Positions 1 through 7,599 of a stretch of DNA of 47,010 nt are shown piece after piece. Origin of the DNA: Candidatus Avelusimicrobium gallicola. Lineage in GTDB: Bacteria > Elusimicrobiota > Elusimicrobia > Elusimicrobiales > UBA9959. The stretch's first letter is position 1, and every line of letters begins with the position of its first letter. The stretch is from contig DYLH01000012.1 in assembly GCA_020722185.1 (NCBI GenBank), forward strand, positions 1 through 47,010. Direction: 5' to 3'. The notes under the pieces were generated by a model. That model was not told the DNA's origin and did not search any database. It worked only from the letters and a program-made list of their open reading frames with translations. The translations under genes and the position numbers were made by a program.

Positions 1-33
1 CTTTATCAAAACTAAAGTTCTCTCTATAGCCAT
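1..33 (-). CDS. ndk: Nucleoside diphosphate kinase, N-terminal fragment cut by window edge
   Basis: Only the first eleven codons lie in the window. Read on the minus strand from the ATG at 33, they give MAIERTLVLIK. This matches the very conserved start of nucleoside diphosphate kinases (usually MAIERT, a few residues, then IKPDA), which move phosphate from ATP to other NDPs. An AGGAG Shine-Dalgarno lies just upstream of the ATG and a good sigma-70 promoter lies further back (77-105). The gene is divergent from the receiver gene at 173. The call rests on a short but distinctive N-terminus, and the rest of the gene is outside the window. Confidence 0.72.
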   Translation of the reverse strand, partial: MAIERTLVLIK

Positions 34-76
34 ATCCCTCTCCTTTTGTTTTCCACAGCTAATTATTTCAGAATAA

Positions 77-105
77 ATTTTAGTTTTTAATTAGTCCTTT
101 TGCAA
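77..105 (-). promoter_or_regulatory. Probable sigma-70 promoter for ndk
   Basis: On the minus strand a -35 TTGCAA (105-100) is separated by exactly 17 bases from a -10 TAAAAT (82-77). It lies about 45 bases upstream of the ndk ATG at 33. Seen by eye only. Confidence 0.45.
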
Positions 106-124
106 TAATGTAGCAAAATATAAA

Positions 125-154
125 TTGAAAACATATAGTCTAATCTTGTAGAAT
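125..154 (+). promoter_or_regulatory. Probable sigma-70 promoter for the receiver-lysS-lol-mcs run
   Basis: TTGAAA (125-130) and TAGAAT (149-154) are spaced by 18 bases. They are followed by a GGAGG ribosome site just before the ATG at 173. This is the only clear promoter before the tightly packed run of genes ending at 5445. Confidence 0.45.
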
Positions 155-172
155 TTATCTTTTGGAGGTCTT

Positions 173-556
173 ATGGCCAAAATAATGTTAGTAGATGATG
201 AAAAGGATGTTTTGTATTTGCTTAAAGTTTTGATGGAGAAGGAAAATTTTGAGGTTATAGAAGCATCTAATGGCCTTGAAGCTTATAATAAACTTACAGC
301 TGACAATGAGCCAGCAAGACCAGATGTGATAATTTTGGACATAATGATGCCAGAAATGGATGGCTACACTCTGCAAGCTAAAATGCAGGAGATGGAAGAT
401 CTGCGCAAAACTCCGGTGATAATACTGACAGCCAAAGGTCAGATGAAGGATTTATTTGAGCTATCTTCGAATATACATGCTTTTGTCGAAAAGCCTTTTG
501 AGCCAAAAAATCTGATAAGAATAGTCAAGGAAGCGTTGAATAAAAATGGAAAATAG
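173..556 (+). CDS. Stand-alone response regulator receiver domain protein (CheY-like)
   Basis: This 127-residue protein is a single receiver domain with no output domain. It has the acidic pair DD near residues 8-9, the phospho-acceptor aspartate in the ILDIMMPEMDG segment (about residue 55), a conserved Thr in ILTAKG and the Lys in the VEKPFEP loop. Such proteins accept phosphate from a histidine kinase and act through protein contacts. A GGAGG site precedes the ATG. Its last codons overlap lysS by 11 bases, so it heads the lysS-lol-mcs run. No partner kinase is in the window and its output is unknown. Confidence 0.9.
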   Translation: MAKIMLVDDEKDVLYLLKVLMEKENFEVIEASNGLEAYNKLTADNEPARPDVIILDIMMPEMDGYTLQAKMQEMEDLRKTPVIILTAKGQMKDLFELSSNIHAFVEKPFEPKNLIRIVKEALNKNGK

Positions 557-2024
557 CACAATAGACGAAATAATAAAATCAAACTATGAAAAAATTCGTG
601 CCCTGAGAGAGAAGAATATAGATCCTTTCCCAAGGCGCTTTGAAGTAAAAAACAAGATTGCCCATGTGATAAAAATGTCAGAGGGTTCTCATGTAGTTAC
701 AGCTGGCAGAATGGTTCTTATGCGCGTTATGGGCAAGGCCTCTTTTGCGCATATAAAAGACGGGACTGGGAAAATACAGATTTATGTAAAGAAAGATTCT
801 GTGGGAGAAGAGTCCTATGAGGTATTCAAAAAAAATTGTCATGTGGGAGATTTTCTTGGAGTTGAAGGAAAAATATTCAAAACTCATACGGGCGAAATAA
901 CCATAAATGTTGAAAAGATAACCATCCTCTCTAAGTCGGTTCGACCACTGCCTGAGAAATGGCATGGGATAACAGATCCTGAGACAAGATATCGCGAAAG
1001 ATACCTTGATCTTATAGCTCATGACCATGTCAGAGAAATTTTCGTCAAAAGGGCAAAAATAATTTCAATAATACGCTCAATACTTGATTCAGATGGCTAT
1101 ATCGAGGTGGAAACCCCTGTCCTTTGCTCTCAGGCTGGAGGCGCTTCAGCAAGGCCTTTCATAACATTTCACAATGTATATAAGACAGAGCTCTATATGA
1201 GGATAGCCACTGAGTTGCCGCTAAAAAAGCTCATAATAGGCGGATATGACGGTGTCTATGAAATAGGTCGTGTTTTTAGAAATGAAGGCATAGACACAAA
1301 ACATAATCCAGAATTCACGACTCTTGAAGCGTATAAAGCTTATGCTGACTATAATAAAATGGCTGAACTTGTGGAGAGAATTTTTGAAAGATGTTGTAGC
1401 GAGTTTGGATTTTATGAAATTGAATATGAAGGATTGAAACTTAATTTGAAGCCGCCTTTTGAAAGAATACATCTTCCAGAGAGGTGGAAAGAAAAACTTG
1501 GTCAGGATATTCACGAGGTGCTTGCGGGAAAATCTTTCAATAGAGATAATTTGCGCAAGCTCGCAGACTCGCTTGGCATAGATTCCAATGCTCAAACCCC
1601 TTCTGCCAAGATTTTTGACAGAATAGTTGATGAAAAAATAATCAATGATGTTGAACATCCCGCTTTCCTTATGGATTACCCAACTGCCATAACGCCTCTG
1701 GCCAAGACAAAAGAGGGGGATGAATCAATAGTAGAAAGGTTTGAATTCTTTGTCGCTGGACATGAATTGGCAAATGCCTATACAGAGCTAAACGATCCTG
1801 AAGATCAGAAATCAAGGCTTGTAGAGCAAATGAAACAGCGTGACGAAGAAAACAATGGGGAAGCTGACATACTTGACAAAGATTTCATAGAATCTATGGA
1901 GTATGGCATGCCTCCAACTGGCGGAATAGGCATAGGCATTGACAGGCTTGCCATGGTCCTGACTGGCAATCCTTCCATAAGGGAAGTTATCCCATTTCCT
2001 TTGCTGAAGCCTTCTCAAAAATGA
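546..2024 (+). CDS. lysS: Lysyl-tRNA synthetase, class II
   Basis: This 492-residue protein has the usual length for bacterial class II LysRS, which charges tRNA-Lys with lysine using ATP. The N-terminal third is the OB-fold anticodon-binding domain, containing GKASFAHIKDGTGKIQIYVK. The catalytic domain carries motif 2 (FRNEGIDTKHNPEFT) and motif 3 (GIGIGIDRLAMVLTG) near the C-terminus. The ATG at 546 overlaps the upstream receiver gene, and an AAGGAAG lies about 12 bases upstream. The stop overlaps the next ATG (ATGA), so translation is probably coupled to lolC/E, an arrangement seen in other Gram-negative lineages. Confidence 0.96.
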   Translation: MENSTIDEIIKSNYEKIRALREKNIDPFPRRFEVKNKIAHVIKMSEGSHVVTAGRMVLMRVMGKASFAHIKDGTGKIQIYVKKDSVGEESYEVFKKNCHVGDFLGVEGKIFKTHTGEITINVEKITILSKSVRPLPEKWHGITDPETRYRERYLDLIAHDHVREIFVKRAKIISIIRSILDSDGYIEVETPVLCSQAGGASARPFITFHNVYKTELYMRIATELPLKKLIIGGYDGVYEIGRVFRNEGIDTKHNPEFTTLEAYKAYADYNKMAELVERIFERCCSEFGFYEIEYEGLKLNLKPPFERIHLPERWKEKLGQDIHEVLAGKSFNRDNLRKLADSLGIDSNAQTPSAKIFDRIVDEKIINDVEHPAFLMDYPTAITPLAKTKEGDESIVERFEFFVAGHELANAYTELNDPEDQKSRLVEQMKQRDEENNGEADILDKDFIESMEYGMPPTGGIGIGIDRLAMVLTGNPSIREVIPFPLLKPSQK

Positions 2025-3241
2025 ATAGGTTTCCCCCTGAGCTTTTTATAGCGTTGAGGTACTTAAATACTCAGCGCAAAGGGCTTTTTACACTGATAAC
2101 CACATTCATCGGAGTAGCTGGTGTGGCCCTTGGCGTGGCAGCATTGATAGTAACTCTTTCTGTGATGAATGGGTTTCAGACTGATATAAGAAAAAGATTA
2201 TTGGACGCTCAGGCGCATATTATAATTTATGGAAATTTTTCCATAAGAGATTATGAAGAAGTTACAGCTAAACTTTCTTCAATTTCACATATAAAGTCCT
2301 TTTCTCCTTTTTTTATGGGGCAGGCGATATTGTCAGCTCAAGACAGGACTGCTGGCGTTGTTGTCAAAGGAATAAGCGAAAAAGAATTTGAAGTCAATAA
2401 TCTCAAAAAAGCCATAAAGGCGGGCAATTGGGATAGTATCATTTCAAGCAAAGGGGAAATAATACTTGGGGAAGAACTGGCGAATAATTTAGGAATATGG
2501 ATAGGAGATTATGTAGTGCTTGTTTCCCCAAAGATAGAAGAGGCGGCTATGGGAATAGTGCCTAAGATGAAGAAGTTTAAAGTTGCCGGATTGGTTAACA
2601 CTGGCTATTATGAATTTGATGCTTCTTTTGCCTATTGCTCGCTTTCAGATGCTCAGGAGTTTTTTGGTCTGGCGGGATATGCCAACGGGATTTCAGTTGC
2701 TTTAAAGGATTCAGAAGAAATATTCAATTCATCAGATGAAATAAAAAAGGCGATAGGCGCTTATTATCCGGTAAAAACATACGCTGAGATGAATAAAAAT
2801 CTTTTTTCAGCTCTTAAACTTGAAAAATTTATGATGAGCCTTATTCTTGTTTTGATAATAATAGTGGCCACTTTTACTATAGCTTCAAATCTGCTTATGA
2901 CAAGTGTGGAAAAGATAAAAGACATAGGCGTTTTGAGATCTATGGGCGCAAGCCCAAATTTTATAAGAAAAGTATTTTTCTACGAGGGTATACTGATAGC
3001 CACTCTAGGCATCTTCTTTGGCTTTCTCATAGGTCTTTCTATTTCATGGTTTATAAAAAATCATCAGATAATCACTTTACCATCGGATATTTACTACATC
3101 ACCAGAGTGCCTGTAAATATAAATGTATATGACCTTTTCTGGACGGCGATAGTTTCTTTTGTGCTTTGCATTATTGCCGCCATATATCCAGCTTATAGAG
3201 CTTCAAAAATAAATCCCATAGATGCTATAAGGTATGGTTGA
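2021..3241 (+). CDS. Lipoprotein-releasing ABC transporter permease, LolC/LolE family
   Basis: This 406-residue inner-membrane protein is a MacB/FtsX-type permease. One transmembrane helix lies near residues 20-45, then comes a large periplasmic domain, then three helices in the C-terminal third. The N-terminal IALRYLNTQRKG and the VTLSVMNGFQ segment are typical of LolC/LolE, which extract lipoproteins from the inner membrane and pass them to LolA. Only one permease gene is present next to LolD, so the transporter may be a homodimeric LolF-like form or have a second subunit elsewhere. The start overlaps the lysS stop. Confidence 0.9.
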   Translation: MNRFPPELFIALRYLNTQRKGLFTLITTFIGVAGVALGVAALIVTLSVMNGFQTDIRKRLLDAQAHIIIYGNFSIRDYEEVTAKLSSISHIKSFSPFFMGQAILSAQDRTAGVVVKGISEKEFEVNNLKKAIKAGNWDSIISSKGEIILGEELANNLGIWIGDYVVLVSPKIEEAAMGIVPKMKKFKVAGLVNTGYYEFDASFAYCSLSDAQEFFGLAGYANGISVALKDSEEIFNSSDEIKKAIGAYYPVKTYAEMNKNLFSALKLEKFMMSLILVLIIIVATFTIASNLLMTSVEKIKDIGVLRSMGASPNFIRKVFFYEGILIATLGIFFGFLIGLSISWFIKNHQIITLPSDIYYITRVPVNINVYDLFWTAIVSFVLCIIAAIYPAYRASKINPIDAIRYG

Positions 3242-3912
3242 TGAAAAAAATAATTGAGATAAAAAATCTTGTCAAAACTTACACTCAAGCTTCCGAGCAG
3301 ATAGTGGTTTTAGATGGTGTATCCTTCAGCGCTGATGGCGGAGAATTTATTTCTCTTGTTGGTCCAAGCGGTTGTGGCAAATCCACTTTCCTCAATATAG
3401 TTGGTTTGCTTGATTCTTCCTATGGAGGAGAATTGAAACTTTTTGGATCTGATATCGCATTTATGAGCGAGGATGAAAAATCTTCATTGCGACTTAAAAA
3501 AATAGGCTTTGTTTTTCAGTTTGACTCCTTGCTGCCAGAATTTAGCGCTATTGAAAATGTGGAACTCCCCGCCATGCTTATAAAGAAGCCCTCTATTAAA
3601 TACTCAATGGATCTTTTTAAAAAATTTTCACTTGAAAAGCTGACTACAAAAAATCCTCGCGAAATTTCAGGGGGAGAAAAGCAAAGAATAGCGGTTTTAA
3701 GAGCTATGAGAAATTCTCCGTCTTTAATACTTGCAGATGAACCGACGGGGAATTTAGATCATCTAAATGCTGTTAAAGTGCTTTCGGATTTAAGAAAGGC
3801 ATGCGACAATGGCGTATGTGTGATTACTGCAACTCACAATGAGAATCTGGCGGAGGAATTTTCAGATTCAATATATTCTTTTAAGGATGAAAAATTAGTA
3901 AAAGTTAAATGA
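3241..3912 (+). CDS. lolD: Lipoprotein-releasing ABC transporter ATP-binding protein LolD
   Basis: This is an ABC ATPase of about 223 residues. It has Walker A (GPSGCGKST), a signature written ISGGEKQR, Walker B (LILADEPTGNLD) and the switch histidine in ITATHNE. It powers the adjacent LolC/E-type permease. I take the ATG at 3241, which overlaps the permease stop by one base (TGATG); a TTG codon sits directly before it. The ATGA overlap with the next gene continues the run. Size and motifs fit the LolD/MacB ATPase family, and the specific call rests on the neighbouring permease. Confidence 0.9.
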   Translation: MKKIIEIKNLVKTYTQASEQIVVLDGVSFSADGGEFISLVGPSGCGKSTFLNIVGLLDSSYGGELKLFGSDIAFMSEDEKSSLRLKKIGFVFQFDSLLPEFSAIENVELPAMLIKKPSIKYSMDLFKKFSLEKLTTKNPREISGGEKQRIAVLRAMRNSPSLILADEPTGNLDHLNAVKVLSDLRKACDNGVCVITATHNENLAEEFSDSIYSFKDEKLVKVK

Positions 3913-4403
3913 AATGTCAGGAATGTAAAAAAGAAAATTTTACCGTTTTACTCAAAGTGCTTTCCAATGGTAGGATAAAAACACTTAAACTTTGCGATAC
4001 TTGCGCCAAAAAAAAAGGATACTCATACGAAGATGTTCCACCTTTGCCTGAGGATTATGCCGAAAAAATAATACTTCATGAATATGTGCCATCGAAGAAA
4101 AAGAAGCTCAAATGTCTACACTGCGGCACACTTTATATAGATTTTTCTAAAAACGGCAAGTTGGGATGTCCGCTTTGTTATTTTTATTTTGAAAAAGAAT
4201 TAAAAAATATTTTTGAGAAAATGGGGCTTGAGAATTACAGAGGAAAAATTGGACATAATTCTCTCATAGGTGAAGGAAAATTGAATAAAAAGAGAATTGA
4301 ATCTCTGAGAGAGAAGATAAGAATATGCCTGCAATTTAATGATTTTAAAACTGCGAAAAAACTTCAAGAAGAAATTTCAAAAATAGAAAATGAGAAATGT
4401 TGA
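3909..4403 (+). CDS. mcsA: McsA-like protein, zinc-binding with UVR motif
   Basis: This 164-residue protein has four CxxC pairs: CQEC at the start, CDTC, CLHC and CPLC. They can hold two zinc ions as in Firmicutes McsA. The C-terminus (about 128-160) is a helical UVR motif (FNDFKTAKKLQEEI) shared with UvrB/UvrC. McsA activates the protein-arginine kinase McsB and links it to Clp proteolysis. Here it overlaps the lolD stop by 4 bases and the mcsB-like gene by 14. All zinc ligands look intact, in contrast to its partner. No ctsR or clpC lies alongside, unlike the classical operon. Confidence 0.85.
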   Translation: MKCQECKKENFTVLLKVLSNGRIKTLKLCDTCAKKKGYSYEDVPPLPEDYAEKIILHEYVPSKKKKLKCLHCGTLYIDFSKNGKLGCPLCYFYFEKELKNIFEKMGLENYRGKIGHNSLIGEGKLNKKRIESLREKIRICLQFNDFKTAKKLQEEISKIENEKC

Positions 4404-5445
4404 TTCATTTATTGAAAGCATAAAGTCTTTGCCTTTCAGTTTTTGCGCTCCGCTGATGGGGATAAGGGCTGGAGTTTACAGAAATTTTTCAGACCTTAAA
4501 TTCGCTCACATTGAAAAGGCCGATAACTTAAATAAAAGGAACAAGGATATTCTGTCTTTTCTAAAGAAAAGTCAAGATTTAAAGCCTTTGTTTTGCTTGA
4601 GTAAAGAGAAAAGCAAAGAAGAGATGGGGATTCTAGTGGAATCTCTTTTCTTGAAAGAGCCTATTTCCAAGGAAGCTTTTTCCATTATAAAAACCGAAAA
4701 ATTTTTTTTTGCTCTCAATTTTTCAAGTCATCTGGAAGCTTTTCTCTTTTCAGATTCTTCTCGTCTTCAAGATGACATAAATTTGCTTATCTCTTCTTGT
4801 GAGAGATTGGAGAATATTTCTCACTTTGCTTTCCTGCCGTCCTTTGGATTTTTAAGCGAGGAGCCGCTTAAGAGCGGAAATATGCTTTCTTTGAAGGCCT
4901 TTTTGCATTTGCCCGCTCTAAAAAAAGCCGGCAAAATTAATTCCATAATGGAACAAGCCTCGATCTTTCATATTTCCTTTTCTTCAGTATTGTCAGACTA
5001 TCCAGAAACCGGGGCATTTTATTGCGCGGATGGCAATGGCGGTTTTATGAAAGAAGAGGAATTTGTGGAAAAATTCCTACTTTATCTCAAAGGGATTTAC
5101 CAAAAAGAGCTTCAAGTTAGAAAAGAGGTTTATTCAGATATTAAGGCAAAAGATCCGTCATTTAGATCTATTGGAATATTGCAAAATTGCAGAACTCTTG
5201 GTTTTTTTGAAAGCCTTTCACTTCTTTCAGATTTGAAGCTTGGTTGTGAAGAAGGTTTTATAAAAACTGATTACTCAAATGCTATACTTCTGGCGATTAA
5301 AAGTTTTTTGCCAGCTAATATAAAATTTTGGGCAGCTCGCCTTAAAAAAGAAGAAGATATTTTGCGCGCTGAAATATCTAGAAAGCTTTTTGCTGGCAAT
5401 GATGATAGCGCTGCAGTGCATAAGACATCAGCGACACAGTGCTGA
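4390..5445 (+). CDS. McsB-like protein with ablated kinase active site (probable pseudokinase)
   Basis: This 351-residue protein aligns by eye with McsB (ATP:guanido phosphotransferase fold) over most of its length. Shared anchors are the HLPAL helix (173-177), the F.FGFL stretch (152-155), RSIGILQNCR and LSDLKLGCEEGFI. The catalytic landmarks are changed. The family NEEDH is NFSSH at 110-114, the CPTNVGTG loop is EEPLKSGN at 157-164, and the SSRxRLARN nucleotide motif is replaced by MGIRAGVYRN. The C-terminal regulatory region is better kept. The start overlaps mcsA. The family is likely; loss of arginine-kinase activity is an inference from missing residues. The last codons resemble the downstream spacer and may be a run-on tail. 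Confidence 0.75.
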   Translation: MRNVDSFIESIKSLPFSFCAPLMGIRAGVYRNFSDLKFAHIEKADNLNKRNKDILSFLKKSQDLKPLFCLSKEKSKEEMGILVESLFLKEPISKEAFSIIKTEKFFFALNFSSHLEAFLFSDSSRLQDDINLLISSCERLENISHFAFLPSFGFLSEEPLKSGNMLSLKAFLHLPALKKAGKINSIMEQASIFHISFSSVLSDYPETGAFYCADGNGGFMKEEEFVEKFLLYLKGIYQKELQVRKEVYSDIKAKDPSFRSIGILQNCRTLGFFESLSLLSDLKLGCEEGFIKTDYSNAILLAIKSFLPANIKFWAARLKKEEDILRAEISRKLFAGNDDSAAVHKTSATQC

Positions 5446-5468
5446 ATCGCGCAAGTGTGAAAGACATA

Positions 5469-5482
5469 AGCGCCAAAGCGCT
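5469..5482 (+). other. Small hairpin in the mcsB-amylase spacer, possible weak terminator
   Basis: AGCGC and GCGCT flank a CAAA loop, followed by a short A-rich stretch with no T run, so termination is doubtful. The surrounding 193-base spacer has an imperfect direct repeat of an AAGACAT-AGCG unit (about 5423 and 5461) that reaches into the 3' end of the mcsB-like gene. Confidence 0.3.
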
Positions 5483-5638
5483 AAAATGCAAAAATTCCAA
5501 CCTTCTAAATTTGGAAAATTCTAACTTCTTAATATTTTCTGACTTAATGTCTATTCTCTGTATTTATTCTTTTTACGAAACTTTTATTAGGACTTTGGAC
5601 CCTTGATTTAAAGATTATTTATTATTAAGAATTTATAT

Positions 5639-6847
5639 ATGAAGTCTATCGCGATGCTGTCTTTTCTTCTCTTCTCCACATCTTTGTGGTGTCAGGACAG
5701 ATCTATAATGCTTCAAGGTTTCAAATGGGACAGCGCAAAAGTTGGGAATTGGTGGAATGTTCTAGCGAGTAAATCCAAAGAAATATCTTCTGCTGGCTTT
5801 AATATTGTTTGGTTCCCTCCCTCTCAGGACTCTCTGTCTGATGAAGGCTACTTGCCAAGACAGCTCTATGTTCAAAATTCAAAATATGGCAGCGCACAGC
5901 AGCTCAAAAATGCCATATCCGCTCTTCATTCAAATGGAGTTTATGTATTGGCTGATGTGGTGGCAAATCACAGAGTAGGCGTGAAAGATTGGGCTGATTT
6001 CTCAAATCCTGATTGGGGTTTGGATGCTTGCGCTGGCGATGATGAGTACAATGGATGTAAAGGTTCTAGGGATAGCGGTAAGAAATACGAAGCCGCGCGA
6101 GACATAGACCATTCGAAAAGCTATGTTAGAGAGGATATCAAAAGATGGCTTTTGATGCTCAAAGAAATTGGATATGATGGATGGCGATATGATTATGCAA
6201 GGGGATTTTCCACCTCTTATTTAAGAGAATATGATGATTTTTCTTCGCCGATTTTTTCAGTGGCTGAGATATGGGACGATCTGGATATAAATAATCCAGA
6301 TTCTCACAGACAGGCTTTGTGCGATTGGATGGATGCTGCTGGGAAAAAAATAAAAGTTTTTGACTTTACTACAAAAGGACTTCTTCAAAGGGCTATTTCT
6401 TATGGAGAGTATTGGAGACTTAAAGACAGGAATGGCCAGCCCTCTGGCCTTATAGGATGGTGGCCTGGAAATTCCGTGACATTTATAGAAAATCACGACA
6501 CACAGGAAAGGCAGGGCTCAGGCAATAAAGCATGGCCATTTCCTTATTCAAAAATAGCTGAAGGATACGCTTACATACTCACACATCCTGGTATTCCATG
6601 CGTATTCTGGCCACATTATTTTGAATCTAATGCGCGCGCGGCTATAGACGCTATGATAAAAATAAGGATTAAAAATGGGATTAATTCCAGAAGCTCTGTT
6701 TCAATACTGGCCGCCTCAGACAATATTTATGCGGCCTTAATAGACGGCAAAGTCGCCGTAAAGCTTGGGTCAAAGTTATGGGATCCGGGAAATGGTTGGG
6801 TTAAAAAAATTGAGGGCCAGAATTATACTATATGGACAAAGAAATAG
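5639..6847 (+). CDS. Secreted alpha-amylase, glycoside hydrolase family 13
   Basis: This 402-residue protein starts with a signal peptide (about residues 1-19). Mature sequence begins near the MLQGFKWDS segment typical of the plant/archaeal-like GH13 branch. All four conserved regions are visible: DVVANH (106-111), GWRYD with nucleophile D185, AEIWDD with acid/base E210, and ENHD with D287. It cleaves internal alpha-1,4 bonds of starch or glycogen outside the cytoplasm. The barrel is followed by a short C-terminal domain and no carbohydrate-binding module. There is no clear Shine-Dalgarno before the ATG; a possible TATTAT box is 13 bases upstream. It overlaps the next gene by 16 bases. Confidence 0.9.
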   Translation: MKSIAMLSFLLFSTSLWCQDRSIMLQGFKWDSAKVGNWWNVLASKSKEISSAGFNIVWFPPSQDSLSDEGYLPRQLYVQNSKYGSAQQLKNAISALHSNGVYVLADVVANHRVGVKDWADFSNPDWGLDACAGDDEYNGCKGSRDSGKKYEAARDIDHSKSYVREDIKRWLLMLKEIGYDGWRYDYARGFSTSYLREYDDFSSPIFSVAEIWDDLDINNPDSHRQALCDWMDAAGKKIKVFDFTTKGLLQRAISYGEYWRLKDRNGQPSGLIGWWPGNSVTFIENHDTQERQGSGNKAWPFPYSKIAEGYAYILTHPGIPCVFWPHYFESNARAAIDAMIKIRIKNGINSRSSVSILAASDNIYAALIDGKVAVKLGSKLWDPGNGWVKKIEGQNYTIWTKK

Positions 6848-7536
6848 AGAGTAAATTGCCAGAAATATACTTTTGCTCTTTTGGTCTTAAACTTGAGCAC
6901 ATCACATATGAGACTTTAGAAGCCCTTAAAAAAGTGGACATAATTTTCCTTCAGGCCTTTGATTTGGGGATTGAAGAATTTTTTAAAAAAGCTGATATAA
7001 AAGCCAGGCTTGTAAGATTGAAGCATCCAGAAAATGGAGATTTTTCTCTCATAGCCAATGATTTGATTCTTGCATCTCAGAAAGGCAAAAAAATAGCAAT
7101 TTTAACTTATGGATTTCCTTCTTTTATAAATGGGCTTTATGAAATCTTCATAAAAAAGGCCGAAGGCAAAGCGAAAATAAAAACATTATATTCGGTTGGA
7201 TCATTGAATCCTTTGCTGGAACTTGCCGGCATTTCAGATTTGTCAATGGAAGGAGTTCATTTTTTTAATTCCCTTGCCCCCGTTTTTCTTAAAAAAATAG
7301 ACGAAGAAAAACATATTCCATGCTTTATTCTAAATCCACATCGTTTTTCCGCCAGAGATATGAAAAAGCCTTTCCTATCTTTTTATTCAAGATTGTCAAA
7401 GAAAGGATATTCCTTTTATCTTATTCAGGCTGAGTCTGCTGGTAAGCATGAACAGGTGGTTAAGAAAGTTTATTTCGAAAGCGAAAAAGACCTCAAGAAT
7501 ATAGGCGAAAGAGCCACTCTTTTTATTTCCCGTTGA
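6832..7536 (+). CDS. Divergent tetrapyrrole methylase-fold (SAM methyltransferase) protein
   Basis: This 234-residue protein has the outline of the tetrapyrrole (corrin/porphyrin) methylase fold. The N-terminal FGLKLEHITYETLEALKKVD matches the family's glycine loop followed by LTxxAxxxLxxAD. An ILTYGFPSF strand stands where the family has the GDP turn. A central SVGSLNPLLELAGI corresponds to the GxSS/GISA helix. The family uses SAM to methylate porphyrinoids, diphthamide precursors, rRNA (RsmI) or peptides (borosins). The usual GxGxG and GDP motifs are eroded, so substrate and activity are open. It overlaps the amylase gene and is the last gene before a strong terminator. Fold is a moderate call, function unknown. 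Confidence 0.55.
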   Translation: MDKEIESKLPEIYFCSFGLKLEHITYETLEALKKVDIIFLQAFDLGIEEFFKKADIKARLVRLKHPENGDFSLIANDLILASQKGKKIAILTYGFPSFINGLYEIFIKKAEGKAKIKTLYSVGSLNPLLELAGISDLSMEGVHFFNSLAPVFLKKIDEEKHIPCFILNPHRFSARDMKKPFLSFYSRLSKKGYSFYLIQAESAGKHEQVVKKVYFESEKDLKNIGERATLFISR

Positions 7537-7553
7537 ATCGTAAAGAAATGAAA

Positions 7554-7585
7554 AAGCACGTAAGCGTGTTAACGCTTACGTGCTT
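7554..7585. terminator. Strong bidirectional terminator between convergent genes
   Basis: A perfect 14-base inverted repeat (7554-7567 with 7572-7585) surrounds a GTTA loop. It is flanked by A-rich sequence on the left and TTTT on the right, so it can stop transcription from both sides. It lies between the converging genes ending at 7536 and 7600. Confidence 0.85.
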
Positions 7586-7599
7586 GTTTTAAGGCAAGT

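Noticed and set aside
6832-7536. Borosin-type peptide N-methyltransferase system
   Set aside because: The fold outline is compatible, but no precursor peptide is fused or adjacent and SAM motifs are eroded, so I kept only the fold-level call.
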